Source of the DNA: Platerodrilus igneus
Lineage: Eukaryota > Arthropoda > Insecta > Coleoptera > Lycidae
Direction: 5' to 3'
DNA length: 64,000 nt
Assembly (NCBI GenBank): GCA_036346225.1
Contig: JARFIW010001189.1
Span: 1,772,392-1,836,391 of the forward strand
Shown here: positions 43,192-55,756 of the stretch, in pieces
How positions within the stretch are numbered: the stretch's first letter is position 1
Layout: each line of letters begins with the position of its first letter
Position numbers and translations under genes: made by a program
The notes under the pieces: generated by a model
Databases searched by the model: none
Told to the model about the DNA's origin: nothing
The model's input: only the letters and a program-made list of their open reading frames with translations

Positions 43192-44379
43192 TTAAGTTTG
43201 GTTGTCTATGAATGGGTCCATTTGAAAATTTGAGATCGAGTTTTCTTCGTCGTACTCCTCGTAAGTTTCGTATTGTTCGTCACCTTCATAAGTTTCTGTA
43301 TGGTTTGATTCATTGTTCGTAGGTGTCTCAATGTAGTTATTCTGGTCAGTGTCAAATTTTTCTATTTCTTGATGGAATAATTCTTCCGATGTAAAATTGC
43401 ATTTCTGATGAGGGTTTGGTCGGATATGTGTTATTTTTGTATTTTGTCTGGTGTTACCAGATGAGGTATCCATTGGTGTTGGTTTGTAATAATTATTATG
43501 GTTGTTATTATTATTAGTCATTGGTGTATTTCTATTGGGGTTTGCGTTGAATGTTAGTCTTTGTTGGTTTAATCTTTGATTAAATCTTGGTTGGAATGCT
43601 GGTTTCGTAAAAGTTGGGTTAAATGTTAGTTTTGAAAAATGTTTATATTGATTATTAAAATTTGTATCGTTGAAACTCGGGTTATTAATTCGCGGTTGAT
43701 TTGTTTGTGCGTTAAAGAGTATGAATTTTTGTTGAGGGATAGTTTGTCTTGTGGCTTGTATGGTTTTTATTGGTGAATAGCTTTTATTTGCGTTGGGATT
43801 GTATAGTCTGTTGCGGTAATACATTACATTTTCTTCTTCTATGACTAGGTTCATAGCTTCTTCTAGATTTTGGGGTCGTTGGAATCTGATTTTATCCGAT
43901 AGTCGTTCTGGTAAAGCGTTTATGTATGTGTCTAGTGCCATTTCGTCATACATTTTTGTTTTTAAATGTCTAACGTTTTGATCGGGTTCTTCGATTTTTA
44001 ATTTTGTTAGTATTAAACTTCTCACGTCTTGGCATTTCATTCCGAATTGGTAGGGGGATTGATTGTGTTCCATTCTAAGGTTTATTAGGTCTCGTACCAG
44101 GCATTTTATGTTACGTTGGTCTCCAAAATATGCAATTAGTAGTTGTTTAAACTCCTGCCATTCCTGTAAATCGTCCCTACTGGCGATTAAGGTTAGTGCC
44201 CTTCCGGTTAGTTTACTAATTATTAAGCGAATAAGCAATGAATTTCTTTCGTTATCTCCGGGTTTGTAGAAGGTTTTTAGGAACATTTCGGCTGCGCCAA
44301 TGAAATTTACAAGATGGGCCTGCGTGCCATCAAATATCTGTATTGTCTCCAAATAGAGACGCATGTCTGTGCTACTCAT
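43192..44379 (-). CDS. gag: gag of gypsy B
   Basis: Intact 395 residues, same length and layout as the gag of copy A: helical capsid-like half (LYLETIQIFDGT, EFKQLLIAYFGDQRNIKCL), Asn/Phe/Pro-rich middle (NPTFTKPAFQPRFNQ), acidic end. No zinc knuckle. It is the only fully open frame left in this element besides integrase. Confidence 0.85.
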   Translation of the reverse strand: MSSTDMRLYLETIQIFDGTQAHLVNFIGAAEMFLKTFYKPGDNERNSLLIRLIISKLTGRALTLIASRDDLQEWQEFKQLLIAYFGDQRNIKCLVRDLINLRMEHNQSPYQFGMKCQDVRSLILTKLKIEEPDQNVRHLKTKMYDEMALDTYINALPERLSDKIRFQRPQNLEEAMNLVIEEENVMYYRNRLYNPNANKSYSPIKTIQATRQTIPQQKFILFNAQTNQPRINNPSFNDTNFNNQYKHFSKLTFNPTFTKPAFQPRFNQRLNQQRLTFNANPNRNTPMTNNNNNHNNYYKPTPMDTSSGNTRQNTKITHIRPNPHQKCNFTSEELFHQEIEKFDTDQNNYIETPTNNESNHTETYEGDEQYETYEEYDEENSISNFQMDPFIDNQT

Positions 44380-44429
44380 GTTGGTTAAGGATTGTTTTCG
44401 ATTTTGGGAAATTTAAAAAAATTTTTTTT

Positions 44430-45140
44430 TTTTTTTGAATTGAGGTTTATTTCGCTATTTGTATTGTTATTTTTGCTTCGGATTTACTAATTTTCGGTTT
44501 GGGTTGTAAAATTTCAAATTTTGTAAAAATTGGGGTTGATTTTCTATTTGCAACGTTAATTATGCTTTGGATGTATTAATTTTCCTTTTGGATTGGATAA
44601 TTTCGAATCTTGCAAAAATTTGGGTTGGTTTTGCTATTTGTAGCGTAATTATGCTTGGGATGTATTAATTTTTCTTTTGGATTGAGTAATTTCGAATTTT
44701 GTAAAAATTGGGGTTGGTTTTGCTATTTGTGATGTTAATTTTGCTTTGGTTTTATTACTTTTCCTTTTAGATTGAATAACTTTGAATTTTGTAAAAATTG
44801 ATGTTGATTTAGCTATTTGAAACGTTAATTTTGGTTTTGGTTTATTAATTTTTCAATTAAGTTAAGTAATTTTAAATTTTGTAAAGGTTGAGATTTATTT
44901 TGCTATTTTCAGCATTAGTTTTGGTTTGGATTTGTTAATTTTCAGTTTAGATTGGGTAAATAAAAATTTGGTAAAGGTCGAGGTTTATTTTGTTATTTTT
45001 CAGCGTTATTTTTGGTTAGGATTTGTTAATTTTACGTTTGGATTGGGTAAATAAAAATTTGGTAAAGGTCGAGGTTTATTTTGTTATTTTTCAGCGTTAT
45101 TTTTTAGTTTGGAATTGTTAATTTTCAGTTTAGACTGCGT
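44430..45140. repeat. Leader tandem repeats of gypsy B (about 8 units of ~88 bp)
   Basis: Units begin near 44440, 44533, 44626, 44713, 44806, 44893, 44981 and 45070. Same family as the four units at 2318-2680. The last units are the most alike, suggesting recent local duplication. Confidence 0.78.
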
Positions 45141-45667
45141 CTGGTTATTTTTAAAATTGTAGTCGCTGTTATTTGTATTTAATTACACAGTGCGGCGATG
45201 TACTCGTGAGATTTGTATTCAATAATGTTGAATTAATTACCGTAGTCTTGGATTTGCTTGTTTTTATGCAGCTTTTAATTTGTCTTGAGTTTCTGCTTCA
45301 TAAAGAATCTGAAATGGATGGATTTGTTCTCGCTTTATCTGCTTGTGTTAGTTCAGTTCTGTTAATTTGTAATCAATACTCTTTCCGTGGGTTTTATTGA
45401 GTTGCGTAAACGTACAGTTCGTCTGTCTTGAATTCTAATTATAACTTGAGGTTAATTACTTCTGTACTTTATTGTTTGCATGAACTACTAAAAGATGTAA
45501 TCTTTGTTACTTTGTAATAATTGCGTACATATGACTGTACTTGGGAGATTATTAACACTTACAGATGTTAATAGAAATTGGATACTTCGCTTCTGTAATT
45601 GCTAACTGCTTGTATAAATGTTACGTCTATTTATTTTTAAATATCTCGGTGTTCACGACTTGTAATT
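45141..45667 (-). other. Leader of gypsy B, gag-proximal part
   Basis: Non-coding; aligns with 2690-2970 of element A with some extra sequence (about 45290-45415 is not in copy A). It ends at atatctcggtgttcacgact, where the BEL mosaic begins. Confidence 0.7.
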
Positions 45668-45702
45668 GAAAACACGAAGACATTAGGTCTTGCTTACAAT
45701 AG
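45668..45702 (+). repeat. 35-bp stray piece of BEL pol
   Basis: gaaaacacgaagacattagg and the next 15 bases equal 49428-49462 inside pol. Here they sit directly before the LTR fragment, at the junction with the gypsy leader. Confidence 0.85.
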
Positions 45703-45947
45703 CCTCGGAGATTAATCAATAAACAATTGTTATGTCATTCATAATTTGAGTAGTAATAAAAACTTATAAATTGTGTGTAAGTTTACTGCTTGCATTATCA
45801 TTGAACAGTCAATATTGTTTAATCACTAGTTCAAAACTGTGTTCAATAAATGATAATACTGTTCTGGTCCTTCGAACTTACATCAGTCAATAATCAAATG
45901 TAGGAAAACAAACACAAAGAACAATCTAAAGTGTCAATTTTCCTACA
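45703..45947 (+). repeat. BEL 5' LTR, 3' part
   Basis: 245 bp matching the second part of the full LTR at 55757-56141 and ending TTTTCCTACA. The first ~140 bp of the LTR are missing. Confidence 0.85.
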
Positions 45948-46495
45948 TAAAAGTTGGTCCTTAGAGCTACGGATCTGACAACCAGCAAGCTAGCCAAGTC
46001 AATAAGAATCAAAAATCTTCAAATCAGTACTAACTATTGAACCGTCATAAACGACTTCTGCAAATTCATCGCTTTGCCAAAGCATATCTACTTACGCCAA
46101 CCTTATAGCAACAAGGGTTAAATAGGTGCACCATTAGTTTCAAGCAAGGAATATCAGGTCATTCTTTCATTACCTTTACAAATTCCAAGCAAAACTGGTG
46201 AGTGAAGTGTATGATTACATTTGTCAAAGCTAGTGACAGATGCGTATTAATTGGTCTCTATAATCATTAATCCTTTCATTTTCTAGTTTTGTACATATGA
46301 ATCTTATTCAATTTGCACTAACATCAAATTAGAATTTGCAGTACGCCGTAAGTTAGAATTCAAGGATTTTCAGAACTTGGAATTATATGAACAGGTTTGA
46401 TAAGCGGAAATTTGACAAGTACAGTAAGTATAGTTAAACACAAGTTAGTACAAATCGAGTTCATTATCAGTTACAAACAGTAACATTATTTCAAA

Positions 46496-49400
46496 ATGAC
46501 TACAATTAGTGCATTAATTCGAAAACGTGGTCAAATTAAAGCCCGCCTAACAGGATTTAAAAATTTCTTGCACAGTATTACAGCAGCTAAACCAACTCCA
46601 ACCATAATAGGAGAGTCACTCGATATTAAACTTATTTCTTTATCAGAGGTCAATCTTTTACAATTAAAGAACGTCTTTTAGCATTTGAGGAAGTCTTTGC
46701 AGAATTTCAAAATATACATAGCGAAATTGTTGCATTAGAAAGCGATGATAATCTTGATCATCGTTACGAGGAATCTGTAGAATTTGAATCATCTTATTAC
46801 GAGTTATTAGCTCAAGCTAAGCATCTATATGCGCAAAATCATTCACAAAATCAAGATTTGTTACAGTTCGATCAACATTCTATCAACTCGTCTGAACCGT
46901 CAAATCAATTAAACCCGTCAAAGTGCAGTAACGGTGCTAACGGTAAAAATAGTATTTTAAGTAAGCACATTACTAAAGTAAAGTTGCCAGTTTTACAAAT
47001 ACGAACGTATAAGGGGGAACCTGAACAATTTTCTTGCTTTTATGAAACTTTCAAATCATTAGTTCATAATAATGATAAATTAGATGACATTTCTCGTTTT
47101 TTGTACTTAAAAACATGCCTCGGAGAAGAACCATTAAAGGTAATCGAATCGTTGGAAGTTAGTGCAAACAATTATCCAGTTGCTTTAGCTTTAATCGAAA
47201 AGCGGTATAAAAATACACAACTTATACTACACTCGCACATCAAAGGTATTGTTGATCATCCAAAAATCGTGAAAGAATGTGCATCATCTTTACGCCAATT
47301 TTCAGATTCGTTGCAAGCGCACTTACGGGCATTAGAGGCACTAGGTGAGCCTGTACAAGCATGGTCTAGTATCTTACAATATCTGATAACAGATAAACTA
47401 GATTACCAAAGTAAGAAAGAGTGGGAAATCGAAGTAGCAAAGGGAAGCGTTACCCCTAATACAGAGATTCTCATGGCGTTTATAGAAAAACGATGCTCCT
47501 TATTAGAAAAAATAGAAAAGCATAAAACATCCCAATCAAATACGTCTATACAATTGCAAAACGCGTCTAAGGTAAACAAAAAACAGTTTCATAGAAGTCA
47601 AAATTATTCTTTCGTTAGCTCTCAAAATGAAAATTGTGTTTTGTGTAAGTCTAATCACAGAATATTCACATGTAAAACGTTTCTAGAAATGCCAATAGCA
47701 ACGCGAATAGCGGAAGTAAAGAAACATAATCTTTGTTTCAATTGTATGAGACCAGGGCATTCAGTAGCTGACTGCCGCTCAAGTCACTGCAAAAAATGCG
47801 ATCGCAAACATTCAACATTGTTACATCAAAACGATGTGACACTTATTTCAAACGTAGCTTTAGGCACTCCTGAAGTGAATCAAACAAATTTAGATATAGC
47901 AAGAAACACGACCACGTTAGCTAGTCTCCCTAGCCACACAAGTACGTACGGCAAGTATTGCCAGATTTTACCTACGGCCATAATTTTGGTCTATGATCGT
48001 TATGGTGCACCGCATAAGTGTACGGCGTTGCTAGATTCTGCGTCTATGCGATCATATATGACAATCTCATTGTGTAATCGTCTTAGACTACAAACGCAGC
48101 ACGTAAACATACCAGTATCTGGTATAAATCAAACAAAAGCAAAAATTTCAAGCATCGCGAATGCCAAAATACAATCAATGCACAGTAGTTTTTGTGCAAA
48201 CTTATCATTTTTGTTATTGCAAAATATAACTGATCATCTACCAACGCAATCAGGTTTAATATCCCTTGATTTGCCACAAGACATTGTTTTAGCAAATCCA
48301 AATTTCAAGCAAGACATGCACATTGATGTTTTGCTCGGCGTCGACATTTTTTGGCAACTAATAGCAGTCGACCAACCACTCATTAAACTTTTTCCATATG
48401 TTCACAACACCTATCTCGGATACGTAGTTTCGGGACAATTCCAATCTAGCATTTCTAATTGTAATCAAACGTCCTGCCATCTAACAACAATTGACCTCTC
48501 AAGACAATTATCGCGGTTTTGGGAAGTTGAAAACATTGTTTCCAAAAGGGCACTTTCTCAAAAAGAGCAAGAATGCGAATCGCACTTCAAGAAACACACT
48601 AAACGTAACGAATATGGTAAGTTTGTAGTTAAAATTCCACTCTCAGCATCGCCTGCTGTATTAGGTGAATCAAAACAAAATGCCTTAAAGCAATTTTTGT
48701 CTTTGGAAAAACGTCTACAGGCAAACAATAAATTAAAGGTCATGTACGTTGACTTCATGTTAGAGTACGAGAATCTCGGCCACATGAAAAAGGTGGACGA
48801 AAATGCAGACACTGCAATTTATACATTTTACATTCCACATCACGGAGTCTATAAGGAGGAAAGTTTGACAACTAAGTTACGAGTTGTTTTAATTCAAGCG
48901 CACCTCTTCCAGTGGCGTATCATTAAACGATATCCAATTAAATGGTCCCGTTTTACAAGACGATCTTTCTCTATACTTATTAGATTTCGCAGATTCAAAT
49001 ACATTATTACAAGCGATTGTTCCAAAATGTATCGTTCAATTGGGTTGACGAATCGCAACGGTCTCTTCAAAGAATATTTTGGCGATCAAATCCTAATCAG
49101 CCTCTTGACATATATGAATTATGTACGGTCACATATGGTGAAAAGGCTTCAAGTTTTCTTGCCATCAGATGTTTATTTGAGTTGGCAATTCAATGCGAAA
49201 AGAAATATCCTGTCGTTGCCAAAATAATAAGAAAGGATATGTATTGCGATGATCTTATTACAAGTTGCACTACTTTAGAAGAAGCTTCAAAAATATGTTT
49301 TAATATTTCAAGCATTTTAAAATTAGGTGGTTTCATTTTGCGAAAATGGAATTCTAACCATCCGAAGTACTTGAACCAGTCAAGTCATCAGAAATATCAA

Positions 49401-51532
49401 ACAACCTTTTGGATTTTGGTCCAAATGAAAACACGAAGACATTAGGTCTTGCTTACAATAGTTACTCGGATGAATTCTTTTACAACATTTGTGAATTTCA
49501 ATCAAGCAAACAAATCATTACAAAACGTGTCGTATTATCTTTCATATCTACAATTTTCGACGTGCTAGGTCTTTTAAGTCCATGTACAATCACGGCAAAA
49601 ATATTCATGCAACAGCTATGGCTGACAAAAATTGGTTGGGATGAAAGATTACCTGCTGATTTAGAAACGCAGTGGATTCAATACTCCAAAGAAATAACTG
49701 AGCTTAATTCTCTCAGGATTTCTCGTCAAGTCATATGTAATTCTGCGCAAATTATAGAACTACATGCATTTTCGGACAGTAGTCAAAGGTCATACGGTAC
49801 ATGCATATACATAAGATCTATTGACAATCAGAACAAGGTATCAGTCCATTTATTATGCGCAAAAACTAAGGTTAGTCCTCTAAAGGTGCTGACAATACCC
49901 AAGCTTGAATTGGGCGGAGCCTTAATGATGGCACAGTTAGTTGATAAAGTACAATTCTCATTAGATGTAAAAATCGATAACATTGTCTATTGGACAGATT
50001 CGAATATCGTTTTATCGTGGGTCAAAACTCAACCTCATCTACTCGATACTTTCATTTCGAATCGTGTCGCTCAGATACAAAATCTTTGTGACACTTCAAA
50101 TTGGCAATACATTTCAACATCAGAAAATCCAGCAGACCTCCTTACACGAGGCATTGCTCCTAAAAAACTGCTGAATCTACCTTTGTGGTTTTGTGGTCCA
50201 AGTTTACTTTTAGAGTTTAGTTTCACAACTGCACTCACGTCTCAGTGCGTGCCTGCATTAGTTTCAACACTGCAACGCTCGTCAAAACAAGCGCATCATT
50301 TTTTATTTGAGAAATTTTCTGAACTTCAAAGGTTAAGCGTATCATGGCATATTGCTTAAGATTTATTAGTAATTTACGGTTGCCAAAACAAGCCAGGAAA
50401 CAAGGTTCTTTGACAGTTTGTGAATTACATGCTGGACCTCAACGATTGCTTAGTTCAGTCCGAGATTCGTTCTAGCCCATTGGCGGACGAAATTTATCAA
50501 AGAAAACAGTTCACAATTGCATTAAATGTTTCAAAACAAAACCTAAAGACATTCAAAATATCCTAGGTCATTTACCAATCGATCGTGTTACACCACACCC
50601 TCCATTTCACGTCACGGGTACAGATTATTGTGGTCCTTTCTTTATAAAGAATAAAAGGAGTCGCGGCGCGAAAACTGCTAAATGTTATATATGTTTGTTT
50701 ATATGTTTTAGCACAAAGGCTGTGCATCTCGAGCCAGTCACTGATTTAACCTCAGATGCCTTTGTTTTATGCTTACGTAGATTTACTGCACGTAGAGGCA
50801 TGCCAGCAAAAATATACTCGGACAATGGTCGCACGTATGTAGGTGCTCATGCTCAACTTAAGGACCTTTATAATTTTTTGATTGAAAATAAAGATACTTT
50901 AGAATCGCATTTAGCTAGTCACAATTTCAATTGGTCATTTATTCCTCCGTACTCTCCTAATATGGGTGGCCTTTGGGAAGCTGGTATCAAGGCCACTAAG
51001 TTTCATTTAAAACGAGTCATCGGTGACTCTGCTTTCACGTATGAAGAATTTTATAGTATTTTAGTGCAAGTTGAAGGGATTTTAAATTCAAGACCACTTT
51101 ACCCATTATCCTCTAATCCAAATGATCTATCTCCTCTCACACCTTCACATTTTTTTAATCGGAAAACCAATTACTACAGTACCAGATCCGAGTGTGATAC
51201 ACATTGAAGAAAATAAACTAGCACTATATCAAAGACTTCAACAAATCACTCAACATTTTTGGCGTCGTTGGACAAAAGAATATATTTCCGAGCTTCAACA
51301 AAGATTTAAATGGAAAACTTCATGTCAAAACGTTAAGCTCGACACACTTGTGCTTCTTAAGGATGACAATCTTCCACCAAATAAGTGGAAATTGGGCCGC
51401 ATTGTCCAATTACATTATGGTATTGACGGTATCGTTCGTGTGGTATCTATCCGCATTCAGACAGGTATTACTCAGCGAGCCATCTCCAAGGTCTGTCCTC
51501 TTCCTATTCAAGAAGATGATAATTTACAATGA
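46496..51532 (+). pseudogene. BEL/Pao gag-pol polyprotein, copy S1 (frameshifted)
   Basis: ATG 46496 starts TTISALIRKRGQIKARLTGF, a typical BEL/Pao gag start. A shift near 46670 moves to the frame of the 789-residue open part. Domains there: DUF1759 gag core (LPVLQIRTYKGEPEQFSCFY), three zinc-knuckle-like modules (CVLCKSNHRIFTC, CFNCMRPGHSVADC, CKKCDRKH), then a DUF1758 protease (LLDSASMRSYM). RT follows with MYCDDLI, then the A17/RNase H zone (IELHAFSDSS, VYWTDSNIVLSWV), integrase (GTDYCGPF, YSDNGRTYVGA, WEAGIKATK) and a DUF5641-like end. One-base losses near 48890, 48905 and 49040 and a ~310-bp deletion between two TTACATGCT repeats at about 50430 break it. Copies S3 and S6 keep the undamaged bases at the one-base sites. 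Confidence 0.88.
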
Positions 51533-51804
51533 AGAGTATATATGTATTAGTACCAATATTATCAATATTAGTATGTTCTCATTTTCCAAACTTGCTTGCG
51601 CTCTTAAACGCGTCAGTGCTAATTTGAACCTTTGTAACGCTCAATAGTTTAGTTAGTTTGTATATTTATATACAATTTGTTATACTTTAACATGCTGTTA
51701 TACTTTATGTGTATGCCATTCAAGAGTTTTTAGCAATTAGTTATAACTCATAAACATTTTTCATTTATCATGTTAGAAGTCACTCGTTTCTCATCTCTTC
51801 TAAC

Positions 51805-51817
51805 AAAGGGCGGAGGA
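51805..51817 (+). other. BEL polypurine tract, copy S1
   Basis: aaagggcggagga directly before the LTR start TGTTAG. Repeated at 53409-53421 and, inverted, at 56425-56437. Confidence 0.75.
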
Positions 51818-51945
51818 TGTTAGAAATATTGTGCTTGTATTTTCATTTTGATATTACATACTTGTATATATGTTTATTTGTAAGTTAAATGCAAGCGCAT
51901 GTACTCAAATCAATGTTCAATTTATTTACAAAACCGTTTTAGTAG
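51818..51945 (+). repeat. BEL 3' LTR fragment, copy S1
   Basis: First ~128 bp of the LTR (TGTTAGAAATATTGTGC...ttttagtag), then an abrupt join into integrase coding sequence of copy S2. Confidence 0.85.
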
Positions 51946-53136
51946 ACTTGCAAACTCATCATTTGAGTACGATAAAAAACATCCCATAATCATTTCTGCT
52001 AAACATGCCTTTGCAAAACTTTTGTTTCGTTACGAACACAAAATTCTATTACATGCTGGACCTCAACAATTGCTTAGTTCAGTCCGAGATTCGTTCTGGC
52101 CCATTGACGGACGAAATTTATCAAAGAAAACGGTTCACAATTGCATTAAATGTTTCAAAACAAAACCTAAAGACATTCAAAATATCCTAGGTCATTTACC
52201 AATCGATCGTGTTACACCACACCCTCCATTTCACGTCACGGGTACAGATTATTGTGGTCCTTTCTTTATAAAGAATAAAAGGGGTCGCGGCGCGAAAACT
52301 GCTAAATGTTATGTATGTTTGTTTATATGCTTTAGCACAAAGGCTGTGCATCTCGAGCCAGTCACTGATTTAACCTCAGATGGCTTTGTTTTATGCTTAC
52401 GTAGATTTACTGCACGTAGAGGCATGCCAGCAAAAATATACTCGGACAATGGTCGCACGTATGTAGGTGCTCATGCTCAACTTAAGGACCTTTATAATTT
52501 TTTGATTGAAAATAAAGATACTTTAGAATCGCATTTAGCTAGTCACAATTTCAATTGGTCATTTATTCCTCCGTACTCTCCTAATATGGGTGGCCTTTGG
52601 GAAGCTGGTATCAAGGCCACTAAGTTTCATTTAAAACGAGTCAGCGGTGACTCTGCTTTCACGTATGAAGAATTTTATAGTATTTTAGTGCAAGTTGAAG
52701 GGATTTTAAATTCAAGACCACTTTACCCATTATCCTCTAATCCAAATGATCTATCTCCTCTCACACCTTCACATTTTTTAATCGGAAAACCAATTACTAC
52801 AGTACCAGATCCGAGTGTGATACACATTGAAGAAAATAAACTAGCACTATATCAAAGACTTCAACAAATCACTCAACATTTTTGGCGTCGTTGGACAAAG
52901 GAATATATTTCCGAGCTTCAACAAAGATTTAAATGGAAAACTTCATGTCACTTGTGCTTCTTAAGGATGACAATCTTCCACCAAATAAGTGGAAATTGGG
53001 CCGCATTGTCCAATTACATTATGGTATTGACGGTATCGTTCGTGTGGTATCTATCCGCATTCAGACAGGTATTACTCAGCGAGCCATCTCCAAGGTCTGT
53101 CCTCTTCCTATTCAAGAAGATGATAATTTACAATGA
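51946..53136 (+). pseudogene. BEL/Pao integrase region, copy S2
   Basis: Begins at LANSSFEYDKKHP and covers the integrase zinc-binding and catalytic domains: NCIKCFKTKP, VTGTDYCGPF, YSDNGRTYVGA, WEAGIKATK. A 20-bp deletion near 52950 shifts the C-terminal DUF5641-like part out of frame. Otherwise nearly identical to S6. The 3' region and polypurine tract follow to 53421. Confidence 0.85.
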
Positions 53137-53421
53137 AGAGTATATATGTATTAGTACCAATAGCATCAATATTAGTATGTTCTCATTTTCCAAACTTGCT
53201 TGCGCTCTTAAACGCGTCAGTGCTAATTTGAACCTTTGTAACGCTCAATAGTTTAGTTAGTTTGTATATTTATATACAATTTGTTATACTTTAACATGCT
53301 GTTATACTTTATGTGTATGCCATTCAAGAGTTTTTAGCAATTAGTTATATCTCATAAACATTTTTCATTTATCATGTTAGAAGTCACTCGTTTCTCATCT
53401 CTTCTAACAAAGGGCGGAGGA

Positions 53422-53505
53422 TGTTAGAAATATTGTGCTTGTAATTTCATTTTGATATTACATACTTTGTATATATGTTTATTTGTAAGTTAAATGCAAT
53501 GTTTA
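53422..53505 (+). repeat. BEL LTR fragment, copy S2
   Basis: First ~80 bp of the LTR (TGTTAGAAATATTG...gttaaatgcaa), then a join to minus-strand pol sequence. Confidence 0.75.
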
Positions 53506-53509
53506 ATTT

Positions 53510-54842
53510 ATTCACAAATGTTGTAAAAGAATTCATCCGAGTAACTGTTGTAAGCAAGACCTAATGTCTTCGTGTTTTCATTTGGACCAAAATCCAAAAG
53601 GTTGTTTGATATTTCTGATGACTTGACTGGTTCAAGTACTTCGGGATGGTTAGAATTCCATTTTCGCAAAATGAAACCACCTAATTTTAAAATGCTTGAA
53701 ATATTAAAACATATTTTTGAAGCTTCTTCTAAAGTAGTGCAACTTGTAATGAGATCATCGCAATACATATCCTTTCTTATTATTTTGGCAACGACAGGAT
53801 ATTTCTTTTCGCATTGAATTGCCAACTCAAATAAACATCTGATGGCAAGAAAACTTGAAGCCTTTTCACCATATGTGACCGTACATAATTCATATATGTC
53901 AAGAGGCTGATTAGGATTTGATCGCCAAAATATTCTTTGAAGAGACCGTTGCGATTCGTCAACCCATATTGAACGATACATTTTGGAACAATCGCTTGTA
54001 ATAATGTATTTGAATCTGCGAAATCTAATAAGTATAGAGAAAAGATCGTCTTGTAAAACGGGACCATTTAATTGGATATCGTTAAATGATACGCCACTGG
54101 AAGAGGGTGCGCTTGAATTAAAAACAACTCGTAACTTAGTTGTCAAACTTTCCTCCTTATAGACTCCGTGATGTGGAATGTAAAATGTATAAATTGCAGT
54201 GTCTGCATTTTCGTCCACCTTTTTCATGTGACCGAGATTCTCGTACTCTAACATGAAGTCAACGTACATGACCTTTAATTTATTGTTTGCCTGTAGACGT
54301 TTTTCCAAAGACAAAAATTGCTTTAAGGCATTTTGTTTTGATTCACCTAATACAGCAGGCGATGCTGAGAGTGGAATTTTAACTACAAACTTACCATATT
54401 CGTTACGTTTAGTGTGTTTCTTGAAGTGCGATTCGCATTCTTGCTCTTTTTGAGAAAGTGCCCTTTTGGAAACAATGTTTTCAACTTCCCAAAACCGCGA
54501 TAATTGTCTTGAGAGGTCAATTGTTGTTAGATGGCAGGACGTTTGATTACAATTAGAAATGCTAGATTGGAATTGTCCCGAAACTACGTATCCGAGATAG
54601 GTGTTGTGAACATATGGAAAACGTTTAATGAGTGGTTGGTCGACTGCTATTAGTTGCCAAAAAATGTCGACGCCGAGCAAAACATCAATGTGCATGTCTT
54701 GCTTGAAATTTGGATTTGCTAAAACAATGTCTTGTGGCAAATCAAGGGATATTAAACCTGATTGCGTTGGTAGATGATCAGTTATATTTTGCAATAACAA
54801 AAATGATAAGTTTGCACAAAAGCTACTGTGCATTGATTGTAT
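53510..54842 (-). pseudogene. BEL/Pao protease-to-RT region, copy S3
   Basis: 441-residue open frame from MHSSFCANLSFLLLQN (protease C-terminal part, with VLLGVDIFWQL) through RT (YIITSDCSKMYRSIWVDE with the motif-A Asp, YCDDLITSC catalytic box) to NSYSDEFFYNICE. Both ends are broken inside coding sequence. The right join at about 54840-54848 shares ttttggca with both partners. Confidence 0.85.
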
Positions 54843-54848
54843 TTTGGC

Positions 54849-55740
54849 AATCGTAAATTACTAATAAATCTTAAGCAATATGCCATGATACGCTTAACCT
54901 TTTGAAGTTCAGAAAATTTCTCAAATAAAAAAAATGATGCGCTTGTTTTTGACGAGCGTTGCAGTGTTGAAACTAATGCAGGCACGCACTGAGACGTGAG
55001 TGCAGTTGTGAAACTAAACTCTAAAAGTAAACTTGGACCACAAAACCACAAAGGTAGATTCAGCAGTTTTTTAGGAGCAATGCCTCGTGTAAGGAGGTCT
55101 GCTGGATTTTCTGATGTTGAAATGTATTGCCAATTTGAAGTGTCACAAAGATTTTGTATCTGAGCGACACGATTCGAAATGAAAGTATCGAGTAGATGAG
55201 GTTGAGTTTTGACCCACGATAAAACGATATTCGAATCTGTCCAATAGACAATGTTATCGATTTTACATCTAATGAGAATTGTACTTTATCAACTAACTGT
55301 GCCATCATTAAGGCTCCGCACAATTCAAGCTTGGGTATTGTCAGCACCTTTAGAGGACTAACCTTAGTTTTGCGCATAATAAATGGACTGATACCTTGTT
55401 CTGATTGTCAATAGATCTTATGTATATGCATGTACCGTATGACCTTTGACTACTGTCCGAAAATGCATGTAGTTCTATAATTTGCGCAGAATTACATATG
55501 ACTTGACGAGAAATCCTGAGTGAATTAAGCTCAGTTATTTCTTTGGAGTATTGAATCCACTGCGTTTCTAAATCAGCGGGTAATCTTTCATCCCAACCAA
55601 TTTTTGTCAGCCATAGCTGTTGCATGAATATTTTTGCCGTGATTGTACATGGACTTAAAAGACCTAGCACGTCGAAAATTGTAGATATGAAAGATAATAC
55701 GACACGTTTTGTAATGATTTGTTTGCTTGATTGAAACAAG
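54849..55740 (-). pseudogene. BEL/Pao A17/RNase H region, copy S4
   Basis: Minus-strand pieces FQSSKQIITKRVVLSFI, GLLSPCTITAKIFMQQLWL, IELHAFSDSSQRSYG, IPKLELCGALMMAQLV and SENPADLLTR are in the usual order. One-base losses split them into several frames. It abuts a reversed LTR end (ttggtcccaacttttatgta) on its right. Confidence 0.8.
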
Positions 55741-55756
55741 TTGGTCCCAACTTTTA

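Noticed and set aside
54253..54453. Plus-strand ORFs of 60-90 residues across 53.5-60 kb
   Set aside because: Shadows of the minus-strand BEL pol; they recur identically at 59753 only because the element is repeated.
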